Assembly (NCBI GenBank): GCA_021806345.1
Contig: JAJZXP010000354.1
Location: 1-7,032 of the forward strand
Reading direction: 5' to 3'
DNA length: 7,032 nucleotides
Origin: Thermoplasmata archaeon
GTDB taxonomy: Archaea > Thermoplasmatota > Thermoplasmata > Thermoplasmatales > Thermoplasmataceae
Shown in pieces: positions 1-5,788 of the stretch. The notes under the pieces are model-generated. The model was not told where the DNA came from, made no database searches, and saw nothing but the letters and a program-made list of their open reading frames with translations. The position numbers were made by a program, and so were the translations under genes. Within the stretch, counting starts at the first letter, position 1; the number at the start of each line of letters is the position of its first letter.

Positions 1-92
1 AGGTCTAAAGCTGCAGGAAGATTTCCCTCGGCGACAGCAACATGCGCTTTTCTGTTCAAAAATAAAGGATTTTCCATTTCGTCTAAAAGCAT
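1..92 (-). CDS. N-terminus of an unidentified protein, cut by the window edge
   Basis: Thirty complete codons are open on the minus strand from an ATG at 92-90 to the window edge. The protein begins MLLDEMENPLFLNRKAHVAV and continues AEGNLPAALDL. The spacing of small residues in AHVAVAEGNLPAALD (A-x-x-A...G...AL) resembles a tetratricopeptide-type helix pair, but this is too short to assign. The start is supported by an AT-rich box on the same strand about 28 bp upstream, which would give a transcript starting at or close to the ATG, a common archaeal arrangement. It is divergent from the small ORF at 164-409. Function unknown. A chance open frame cannot be excluded because only 92 bases are visible. 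Confidence 0.5.
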   Translation of the reverse strand, partial: MLLDEMENPLFLNRKAHVAVAEGNLPAALD

Positions 93-112
93 AATATTTT
101 CCAGTTAAAAAC

Positions 113-125
113 ACTTGTTTATATT
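113..125 (-). promoter_or_regulatory. Putative TATA box for the gene at 92-1
   Basis: On the minus strand this reads AAATATAAACAAG, with its centre about 28 bp before the ATG at 92. That spacing fits an archaeal TATA box giving a leaderless or near-leaderless transcript. The same bases read TTTATATTT on the plus strand, so they could also serve the divergent small ORF. Confidence 0.4.
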
Positions 126-163
126 TGACCTTTGAAAAGCGTGTTGAATAATATTACTGAGAA

Positions 164-409
164 GTGAGTATCATCTTAATAGGTATTAAACCACATACCG
201 TTCCAGATATTGGGCGCCTTAACCATATCTTGCATATTGTTCCTAAAAGACCTAAAGATGAAGTCAGAAACTCTGAAGAAACAATTTCCTGGAAAAAATA
301 TACATATGCTGTTTTTTCGAAAAGCGGCTTTAGAGGAAATTATAAAGAACTGAGCGATGACACTATCTTAATGGGACTAACAGACATACAGAAAGGAATT
401 TCACAGTAG
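164..409 (+). pseudogene. C-terminal remnant of a DUF234-type archaeal ATPase
   Basis: An 81-codon ORF starts with GTG, with an in-frame TGA at 158-160 just before it. The second half (residues about 46-79) reads YAVFSKSGFRGNYKELSDD followed by TILMGLTDI. This resembles the end of archaeal P-loop ATPases of the PF01637 family with a DUF234 (PF03008) C-terminus, which close with a similar 'FSKSGF ... hhhhxLxDI' pattern. The N-terminal IILIGIKPHT may match the family's 'ILLGECK' strand, with Ile where the acidic residue usually stands. The ATPase domain, normally about 300 residues, is missing. I therefore read this as a decayed remnant, assigned from remembered family patterns only. It may still be expressed as a small protein. 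Confidence 0.5.
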
Positions 410-420
410 TTGCGAGAACT

Positions 421-464
421 AAAAAAATTGGCCGATATGGATTCAAGCACAGTTTAAGGCTGTG
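421..464 (-). terminator. Probable terminator downstream of vapC
   Basis: Reading the minus strand past the vapC stop there is a 5-bp hairpin, CACAG/CTGTG at 448-452 and 460-464 with a 7-base loop, and then a run of seven T (421-427 as A on the plus strand). Archaeal termination depends mostly on the T run. A second small inverted repeat, TGTGT/ACACA (461-465 and 474-478), overlaps the hairpin and could form instead. Confidence 0.4.
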
Positions 465-483
465 TTATCATGCACACATTTCT

Positions 484-876
484 TTAATAACTCTCTATTC
501 TCAAACCTTCTATATCATTAAAATGCTTTATATTGCGCGTTATAAGAATCTCGTTTCTTCTCAAACATACACCCGCAATCATAGAATCTCCTGGTTCTAT
601 TGTTGATCTATGCTTTCTTTTTTGTGCAAAAATCCTTCCAGCTTCTTTTGCAGAATCTCCATCAAAACTTATTATTGAGAGTCCGTTTAGTATTCGATTT
701 ATCTTATTTCTCTCTTGATCCTGTCTAATGATAAGGGCCACACCAACGAATAACTCAAAAATTGAAATTGAAGAAACCGCAATAATATTCCCATTCTTTT
801 CAATTTCCTCTGCTTTCTTTATCGCATCTTTATCAGATCTCATTATGTCTATAAGAAATGAAGTATCAGCTATCAT
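484..876 (-). CDS. vapC: VapC-type PIN-domain ribonuclease toxin
   Basis: This is the toxin of a type II toxin-antitoxin module. VapC proteins are Mg-dependent ribonucleases that cut tRNA or rRNA when not bound by VapB. The 130-residue length is normal for the family. PIN landmarks are in order: D4 in MIADTSFLID, E41 in SISIFELFVG, D97 in EPGDSMIAG, and N115 in the typical TRNIKHF segment near the end. All expected catalytic positions are present, so the toxin looks active. The ATG at 876-874 shares one base with the vapB stop codon (TAATG), so the two genes are translationally coupled. Expression should be controlled by VapB-VapC binding at the palindrome upstream of vapB. Target RNA cannot be predicted from the sequence. 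Confidence 0.93.
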   Translation of the reverse strand: MIADTSFLIDIMRSDKDAIKKAEEIEKNGNIIAVSSISIFELFVGVALIIRQDQERNKINRILNGLSIISFDGDSAKEAGRIFAQKRKHRSTIEPGDSMIAGVCLRRNEILITRNIKHFNDIEGLRIESY

Positions 877-1112
877 TATCTGTTTAACTCTTTAGTAATT
901 CTATCTATTCTTTCCTTGCTTAGTTTCCTTGAATCTTTAATAATTTTCTCTAAAGATTTCGCCTCATCTTCTTTTACCATGCCCTTTAAATCGAGGACAT
1001 TCGTTTTATTTGTCAGCCTGTATATAAGCTCCGTAAAACTTTCGTTCTTTGACTTTAACTCAGCTAATCTTAAGTAGGCTTCATCCGAAATAGATATGTT
1101 TTTACTTCCCAT
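876..1112 (-). CDS. vapB: VapB-type antitoxin (PF02697-like)
   Basis: A 78-residue protein beginning MGSKNISISDEAYLRLAELK, followed by ESFTELIYRLT at about residues 24-34. This matches the archaeal VapB antitoxin family PF02697, in which the N-terminus dimerises and binds DNA and the charged helical C-terminus wraps the toxin. Residues about 45-78 are rich in Lys and Glu (EDEAKSLEKIIKDSRKLSKE), as expected for the toxin-binding tail. It lies directly upstream of vapC with a one-base overlap. The ATG at 1112 lies about 33 bp from the centre of a TATA box, with a perfect palindrome between, so it should repress its own promoter. The assignment rests on sequence pattern and gene order, both strong. 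Confidence 0.9.
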   Translation of the reverse strand: MGSKNISISDEAYLRLAELKSKNESFTELIYRLTNKTNVLDLKGMVKEDEAKSLEKIIKDSRKLSKERIDRITKELNR

Positions 1113-1116
1113 AACT

Positions 1117-1136
1117 CACACACATATATGTGTGTG
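1117..1136. promoter_or_regulatory. Perfect 20-bp palindromic operator of vapBC
   Basis: The sequence is CACACACA-TATA-TGTGTGTG, identical to its reverse complement over all 20 bases. It lies 4 bp upstream of the vapB start codon and just downstream of the vapBC TATA box. Repressor binding there would block transcription initiation. Autoregulation by an antitoxin dimer or the VapBC complex is usual for such modules. That VapB is the binding protein is inference. Confidence 0.75.
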
Positions 1137-1140
1137 TATC

Positions 1141-1147
1141 ATATAAA
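1141..1147 (-). promoter_or_regulatory. vapBC TATA box
   Basis: On the minus strand this reads TTTATAT. Its centre is about 33 bp before the vapB ATG. With the usual archaeal spacing, transcription would begin near 1118-1120, leaving a leader of only a few bases. Confidence 0.55.
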
Positions 1148-1445
1148 TTTCTTTCAGGATTATGATTTAAAGCATACTGATTCCTTCTTATTTTCTTGAA
1201 ACAGCATTGTGACGGACATTATGAAAAAAAAGGCAGTCAAGTGGCAGAAATAACCTCTTAATTCTTTTTGCATTTAGTCTCGTTGGGAGCTAAACACTAC
1301 ACTGAATTCTCCAAAACTTTTGTTCAAGGCATCAGTTTTTCACAGTTGTGAAGGAGAGTTAATTATTTCTCCATAAGTATACTAAACATCCGTTCACATT
1401 TATTGTCAAATTTCGTTGTTATATACGTTTGTCTTGATACATTAC
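1148..1445. other. Gene-free stretch between vapBC and the herA end
   Basis: I see no convincing gene here; the longest readable start (ATG at 1221) gives only ten codons. Visible structure: a run of eight A at 1224-1231, which is a T8 tract on the minus strand and could end the herA-nurA operon's transcript about 215 bases past the herA stop; CAAAA-C-TTTTG at 1312-1322; TTCACA-GT-TGTGAA at 1339-1352; and GGAGA/TCTCC at 1353-1357 and 1368-1372. The last two hairpins are adjacent and lie downstream of herA on its strand, so they may shape the 3' end of the operon mRNA. Confidence 0.45.
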
Positions 1446-3569
1446 TTAAAGTATTTTGACCCAGGTGGTCATGCTTCCAGGTCTACTTTTAGATTCTCGT
1501 TTCTCTGAGATCCATTTATCATCTTGTTTTCCGCCGGATAAAGCGTTCATTACTGAAGAAACTAAACGATAAGCAAGATCAAATTTTTCTTCTTCATTGG
1601 AGACTCCAACCTGAACCTGAGCAATCCTCTTTTGTATTTCGAACCATGGCATCCCATAATTCTTGATTTTGTCCATAAATTCAAAATCTTGAGATAAATT
1701 TTTAACCGCCTGCCTGACGTAAATATCCATTATGTCTATTCTCTCTTCCTCGCCTGGAGCAGTAACTCCTGTTTCAACGTTCACTCCCCGATGGGTGTAT
1801 GTATCTTTGGCCATTTCACTAAGTTCCTTTCTAAGATTTTCGCTCATTGACTTTGCATAAACATTTTCAGCCTTCTTGTTATAATTAGGATCCAGGGGCG
1901 AATACATCTCTTCGAAAGAGAGCACTCTTATTGGAATAGGATAGGCATTTCCACTTGCGCTACTCCAAAAGACTCCGTTTCCTGGAATCGGTTCATTGAG
2001 CAAGCTTGATAAAATGTCAGAACTGAAGTTTGAATTAGCCTTTTTTACATTGTTTAGGTCGCCCTGCGATAATAGGTGAAAAATGAACCAATTATCACCC
2101 TGGCTGAGAATCTGCCATGAGATACTCCCGGGTTGCTGTGTGATCAGAACTGCACCCAAGTCATATTTTCTTCCTTCTTTTACCCACGAAACGTACGGTC
2201 CTTCCCCTGCAGAGACCGATGATTCGCCTAAAACGGATTGAGCTTCTTCAACCACCATTATTACTGGTATTGTGTCTGGATTGGGTTTTGTAAACTCTCC
2301 CTGGTTATGTTCAAATATCTTTTGTAGAATCAGACCAGAAAGGATCAAAGACGAGGTCCCCCTTACCTGGGAAACATCTATTACACAGAGTTTTCCTTTC
2401 TTTAAAGAGGAGAGTAACATATCCATCATAAGACTGCTTGGATCATGTAGCATTTTGACTATAGATGTCATGTTTGCTCTGGCTGCGTAGATTTCAGCTT
2501 CCTGCTGTTCTGGTACTAGTCCTAGAATCTTTCCTATTTTATCTTCTTCGGCAAAATTACCTGATTTGTAAATTAAATCCACAAGATCACGCCAGCTCTG
2601 GTCATTAAGTCCTTTAAGTTTTCTAACGTTTTGCTGATCCTGCTTCTCGGGAGAGAGCGCGATTGAAATTACATCTGAGGGTTTAAGTCTCCTGATATCT
2701 AATTTAACGTTACCGGCAATAAAAGATCCATAAAACTGGCTTGGTGCACCACGTTGAGTAAATACAACTATCTTGTCTTTCAGTTCGGGCACGTCACAAA
2801 GTCCTGGTCTGCCCTTGTCGTCTGGCCAGAAATATTCACCATCCGGATCAAACAATACAGTGCCCACAGGTACTTTTTTGCCTTTTCGCTTCTGTACGGT
2901 GGGTGTTTCTTTGTAAAGATTGCTGAACAACAATTTAATCAAATTGGATTTCCCAAAACCAGCCCTCGCAAAAACAAATGTTCTACGTGAGATTAAACTT
3001 GAAATATCAAATTTTGGGGTCACTTTAGGTTCTATTACTTTCATCCAGTCCAACTGTTTTAATCGCGTGTCCCCTTTTGCATAAATGAACTCGCCCAGTG
3101 CAAGCCATCCTATCTCCGCGCCTTTGGAGTTCTCATTCGTTATTTCCTTTAGCACATCTTCAGAAAGAAATGCCACCTTGCTGCCTACATGCGGCATCCT
3201 TCTATGAGATGGGGCATAAACAATCGATTCATTGACTGATCTAAGAATTCCTAAAACTCTAATATTGACCCTATATTTCAAATACTGTTCCCTAAGATCC
3301 TCCGGAATTTCCCGGCTTTCATGTACAGTTCTCAATCCATAGTCTTCACCTGCTGCACTCGCTAACTTACCTTCTGCAGACAACGAAGTAATCCTACCCA
3401 GGACACCCTCGTTCTCATCTTCTAACTGCACAAGAAGGAATTGACCGTGCATAGGGATACTTTGAAATTCCTTTCTATATGGCAAGACCAGGTCTGCATG
3501 AAACTCAAGTCCACCTTCGCTAAAACCTTTAAAAAGACCTATCGCATTTTTCTCATCAAAAAGCTTCAC
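1446..3569 (-). CDS. herA: HerA-family hexameric DNA translocase/helicase with C-terminal extension
   Basis: HerA proteins are hexameric ATP-driven DNA pumps that work with the nuclease NurA. Residues about 8-110 fit the N-terminal HAS-barrel. The RecA-like ATPase core follows: Walker A in ARAGFGKSNL (201-210, K207), the HerA-type DPDGEY (241-246, usually DPHGEY), Walker B IPVIMVVEEAQ (434-444, E441/E442), the conserved EGRKYDLG with R467, and the sensor-like ITQQP (476-480). Known HerA proteins are about 500-600 residues. This one has 707, with a charged, mostly helical extension from about 555 ending in WVKIL. The start is GTG; its GTGA overlaps the nurA-like stop, and a GGGAG ribosome site lies 9 bases upstream. 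Coupled translation supports a HerA-NurA complex. Confidence 0.9.
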   Translation of the reverse strand: MKLFDEKNAIGLFKGFSEGGLEFHADLVLPYRKEFQSIPMHGQFLLVQLEDENEGVLGRITSLSAEGKLASAAGEDYGLRTVHESREIPEDLREQYLKYRVNIRVLGILRSVNESIVYAPSHRRMPHVGSKVAFLSEDVLKEITNENSKGAEIGWLALGEFIYAKGDTRLKQLDWMKVIEPKVTPKFDISSLISRRTFVFARAGFGKSNLIKLLFSNLYKETPTVQKRKGKKVPVGTVLFDPDGEYFWPDDKGRPGLCDVPELKDKIVVFTQRGAPSQFYGSFIAGNVKLDIRRLKPSDVISIALSPEKQDQQNVRKLKGLNDQSWRDLVDLIYKSGNFAEEDKIGKILGLVPEQQEAEIYAARANMTSIVKMLHDPSSLMMDMLLSSLKKGKLCVIDVSQVRGTSSLILSGLILQKIFEHNQGEFTKPNPDTIPVIMVVEEAQSVLGESSVSAGEGPYVSWVKEGRKYDLGAVLITQQPGSISWQILSQGDNWFIFHLLSQGDLNNVKKANSNFSSDILSSLLNEPIPGNGVFWSSASGNAYPIPIRVLSFEEMYSPLDPNYNKKAENVYAKSMSENLRKELSEMAKDTYTHRGVNVETGVTAPGEEERIDIMDIYVRQAVKNLSQDFEFMDKIKNYGMPWFEIQKRIAQVQVGVSNEEEKFDLAYRLVSSVMNALSGGKQDDKWISEKRESKSRPGSMTTWVKIL

Positions 3570-4723
3570 TGATATCTTCTCCCTGTAAAATCCTGTGTGA
3601 ACAGGTAATTATCCAGACGAGAGGACCTGTTAGGCTCAACAATACTGCTAACTGCTTTTAATACCTCATCCTGCAGTACATCCAGATCCAGGTCAACTAC
3701 CTGAGCAAATTTATCAGCCTTTTGCAGGCATTGTGGATAGTATGGGATTGGAAAACCGTTTTGTGCATCAGCGAGTAAATAAGAAAATATCTTTTCGCAA
3801 TCGTTGGTTTGAGAATATAGGATGTCCACAGGCCAAACAGTATCTCCTAAATTTGGTCCAAACCTAACAAAATACATGTTTCCTACGTTAAACTTTGGGC
3901 TTCCACCCTTTTCTTCTGCTTCCTCCTGTCCCTCAGCCCATTCCTGCCATCTATAAGCCTCAGCTTCCATTTTTCTTGGAATTCTAACATACCTGGCTTC
4001 ACCAGCAGGTAGTATATTTTCAAGAGCAATTGCCAATCCATATCTTTCTATTACTTTGCTGTGTTTTGCTAATCCAACCAAATATATATTTCTGCGATCT
4101 TCTTTTTTTATTCGGTTGATAGAATCTGTTATTTTTTCAGCCATCCTGATGAATAAGCCTCCATGAAAAAGATTGCTTCTAAGTAACCCGTCGCGAACTA
4201 AAAGTGTGTCTGTCGCAAATTCTTTATGGCAAATCATCTCATATAATACTGCCCATTCACTTAAGTCTCTAAACGTTTGAACCCAGGAATTATTTACTCT
4301 TTGAGGGTGTTCCCTTATCTTCCTCCCACTAGGAATCATATCGCTAAGTTCACTGAGAGTCGATACTCCAAGATCTTGCATAAGCCATCCAAGAGGAGTT
4401 TTTGGGTCTCCCTTAGAGTCGAATTGCTGTGAACTCAAATCATCTGTATCAGTTACTGGGGAGACTGCTTGCAGAAACATTTGCTTCCCGAATGAGTCTA
4501 TAACCCTAACTAACTGGACATTAAAAGGATCAAAGGTTAGTTTGTTATTTCCTCCGTCACTTGCTACTAAAGAAATAGATGTGGCTGTTCTCGATTTAAT
4601 AGTCTTGACTTGATCCTTTAACGATGTAACTTCTCCTCTCAAGTCGTCCAGAAGTTTCTTTTGAGCAAAGGTACAGTTTTGTATCTCCTCCCTTATCTTT
4701 GGCAAAGTTGCAGAATCAAACAT
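3566..4723 (-). CDS. nurA: NurA-family 5'-3' nuclease
   Basis: NurA is a dimeric, Mn-dependent, RNase H-like nuclease that degrades DNA fed by HerA. At 385 residues the length fits the family. Visible motifs: a first acidic strand SLVASDGGNN (D56), a Glu-bearing helix LSEWAVLYE (E156 or E162), a second acidic strand TLLVRDGLLRS (D178), a basic motif YLVGLAKHSKV (K220), a strand MYFVRFGP (283-290), and a late YYPQCLQKADKFAQV (328-342). The last matches the family's closing motif, except that Asp337 stands where I expect His. The N-terminus (8-45) is helical and likely coiled. The ATG starts 2 bases after the upstream gene's stop, with AGGAAGG ahead of it. The stop overlaps the GTG of the HerA gene. 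Family assignment rests on motifs plus the HerA partner. Confidence 0.85.
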   Translation of the reverse strand: MFDSATLPKIREEIQNCTFAQKKLLDDLRGEVTSLKDQVKTIKSRTATSISLVASDGGNNKLTFDPFNVQLVRVIDSFGKQMFLQAVSPVTDTDDLSSQQFDSKGDPKTPLGWLMQDLGVSTLSELSDMIPSGRKIREHPQRVNNSWVQTFRDLSEWAVLYEMICHKEFATDTLLVRDGLLRSNLFHGGLFIRMAEKITDSINRIKKEDRRNIYLVGLAKHSKVIERYGLAIALENILPAGEARYVRIPRKMEAEAYRWQEWAEGQEEAEEKGGSPKFNVGNMYFVRFGPNLGDTVWPVDILYSQTNDCEKIFSYLLADAQNGFPIPYYPQCLQKADKFAQVVDLDLDVLQDEVLKAVSSIVEPNRSSRLDNYLFTQDFTGRRYQ

Positions 4724-4725
4724 AA

Positions 4726-5112
4726 TTAATTGACCTTCCTAAAGTAATCTTCAATTTCTTGCAATGAACTATTCATCGTGCCCCAAAATTGCTTTGGTAA
4801 TCTTTGTCCGCAATCCGAAAGACCTGTCAACCCTTTTTTCCAATCGAACCAATCCAATTTTTCGTATTTGAGTGATCTTCGTCTAATCCCTTTTAGGTGA
4901 TAGGGTTGAGAAAGAAGCGAGCCTAAAATGAAAACAAGGCTGGTATATATTGCTGATAACGGCGATACTTTTCCCCTTACTAAATCGAGATCGTTTTCAA
5001 ACATTTGGCTAAATTCAAAAGCAAAATGGTTTTTGGGATTATAATCTGAGTTATCCGATCCAATAATAAATCTCTCTTTTACCAATCGATTAGCCGCATA
5101 ATCATTTGCCAC
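4726..5112 (-). CDS. Unrecognised protein, downstream part of a frameshifted first gene of the HerA-NurA operon
   Basis: As bounded here, 128 residues begin at a GTG (MANDYAANRLVKERF), but I doubt that start. The same frame continues upstream without a stop to about 5241 and gives protein-like sequence before the GTG (GNPYIQDSRKDF, NTIYEKFKPKITSPWHLV), with no ATG, GTG or TTG start in that extension. The missing N-terminus lies in another frame (see 5174-5377). Joined, the protein would be about 195-204 residues, from an ATG at 5314 or a TTG at 5341. It is soluble, mixed charge, with a weakly hydrophobic stretch SPLSAIYTSLVFILGSLL. I do not recognise the family. Its position, 2 bases ahead of nurA, suggests a partner or specificity subunit of the HerA-NurA machine. 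Confidence 0.6.
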   Translation of the reverse strand: MANDYAANRLVKERFIIGSDNSDYNPKNHFAFEFSQMFENDLDLVRGKVSPLSAIYTSLVFILGSLLSQPYHLKGIRRRSLKYEKLDWFDWKKGLTGLSDCGQRLPKQFWGTMNSSLQEIEDYFRKVN

Positions 5113-5173
5113 AAGGTGCCATGGCGAGGTTATTTTCGGTTTGAATTTCTCATAAATCGTATTCGTAAAATCT

Positions 5174-5377
5174 TTACGTGAGTCCTGAATATAAGGATTT
5201 CCCTCTAATTTTAATCTGTGTAAAATGCTTAAGAAGATCAGTTAAAAGAAGGTTTTTGATGTAACCTGCCCAAAGCTCGGTGAAGATTTCAGAGTTGGAT
5301 CCAATCCTGTCCATTGACGGTAGGTTAAGCCTTGTGATCAAAAGTGATGGGACATAAATACGCGGTGTTAGCGCAAT
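5174..5377 (-). pseudogene. Out-of-frame N-terminal part of the first operon gene
   Basis: On the minus strand a frame runs open from 5377 to a TAA at 5176-5174. It reads protein-like: VPSLLITRLNLPSMDRIGSN, then SEIFTELWAGYIKNLLLTDL and LKHFTQIK. It joins well to the downstream frame (LEGNPYIQDS...) if one base is removed from the AAAA run on the minus strand (5212-5209). Possible starts are ATG at 5314 or TTG at 5341; neither has a clear ribosome site. A further ATG at 5355, at leaderless distance from an AT-rich box, lies in the downstream frame and meets TGA after five codons, so a second lesion near the start is possible. Explanations are a broken gene, a sequencing indel, or a +1 recoding site. 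No family recognised. Confidence 0.55.
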
Positions 5378-5394
5378 CTATATGAGAATATAGA
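5377..5394 (-). promoter_or_regulatory. Inverted repeat and TATA-like promoter of the HerA-NurA operon
   Basis: TCTATAT-GAGA-ATATAGA is a perfect 7-bp inverted repeat. Each arm contains a TATA-like box on the minus strand. The distal one would start transcription near 5364 and the proximal one near 5355, just ahead of the first operon gene. The symmetry suggests a regulator site overlapping the promoter, or two overlapping boxes. Position supports a promoter; the exact start is not determinable. Confidence 0.4.
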
Positions 5395-5495
5395 GAAATC
5401 TCAAATCCCCCTGCTGTAAGAATAAATTTGTGGAAACTGGAGAATGGAGTTATCTAATTCCAATCTAGCTTGTAGAAATTACATTTTCAATAATG

Positions 5496-5503
5496 TTTAA
5501 TAA
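5496..5503 (+). promoter_or_regulatory. TATA box of the RelB-like antitoxin gene
   Basis: TTTAATAA is centred about 26 bp before the ATG at 5526. That gives a leaderless transcript starting at the ATG and argues for 5526 over the earlier in-frame ATG at 5493, which lies upstream of this box. Confidence 0.5.
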
Positions 5504-5506
5504 CTA

Positions 5507-5535
5507 TTGCTACCCATTGCTACCTATGGTAACAA
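5507..5535. promoter_or_regulatory. Operator-like half-site cluster over the antitoxin start
   Basis: Three half-sites lie over the start codon: TTGCTACC at 5507-5514, the same at 5517-5524 (exactly 10 bp on), and GGTAACAA at 5528-5535, which is the inverted form with one mismatch. The last two form an inverted repeat around TAT. Helical-turn spacing at the predicted transcription start fits an autorepressor site for a ribbon-helix-helix antitoxin. Confidence 0.55.
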
Positions 5536-5786
5536 CAATTCAAATTGATAATGAACTCAAAGAGAGGCTTAACCACTTAAAAATCCATACAAGAGAATCT
5601 TACAACGACTTGATTTCAAGATTGATAGACTCATATTCACCAGATATTGCCAGCAGGGAATCACTGATAGAAACACTCGACATTCTTTCTGATCCGGAAA
5701 TAATGAGGTGGATTGCTCGGGGACTTGAAGACATTAAGACAGGAAATACGAAGCCTCTCGACCAAATCAGCAGGGATCTTGAATAG
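5526..5786 (+). CDS. RelB-like antitoxin with ribbon-helix-helix-type N-terminus
   Basis: From the ATG at 5526 the protein has 86 residues and starts MVTTIQIDNELKERLNHLKI, a strand then helix typical of ribbon-helix-helix antitoxins. A second helix, ESYNDLISRLIDSYS, follows. The C-terminal half (ESLIETLDILSDPEIMRWIA, then LEDIKTGNTKPLDQI) resembles archaeal antitoxins found beside RelE toxins, where this tail binds the toxin. An in-frame ATG at 5493 would add 11 residues (MFNNYCYPLLP) that do not fit the family and lie over the TATA box, so I reject it. The toxin gene follows after 2 bases but is disrupted, leaving this antitoxin apparently alone. It may still regulate its own promoter or counter a related toxin elsewhere. 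Confidence 0.82.
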   Translation: MVTTIQIDNELKERLNHLKIHTRESYNDLISRLIDSYSPDIASRESLIETLDILSDPEIMRWIARGLEDIKTGNTKPLDQISRDLE

Positions 5787-5788
5787 TA

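Noticed and set aside
533..718. Plus-strand open frame antisense to vapC
   Set aside because: It lies wholly inside a clear PIN-domain gene and its protein shows no recognisable pattern.
1221..1253. Ten-codon ORF starting MKKKAVKWQK
   Set aside because: Too short and in an A-run; no ribosome site or conservation evidence.
2272..2990. Two plus-strand open frames antisense to herA (2272-2490 and 2754-2990)
   Set aside because: Both lie within the HerA ATPase domain, lack promoters and read as random protein.
5331..5449. Third minus-strand frame upstream of the operon (reading ...GGFEISLYSHIDCANTAYL...)
   Set aside because: It is open for about 40 codons and somewhat protein-like, but has no start codon, is preceded by TAG and crosses the likely promoter; probably chance.
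5493..5525. Upstream ATG for the RelB-like antitoxin
   Set aside because: It lies upstream of the predicted TATA box and operator and adds 11 residues unlike the family's N-terminus.
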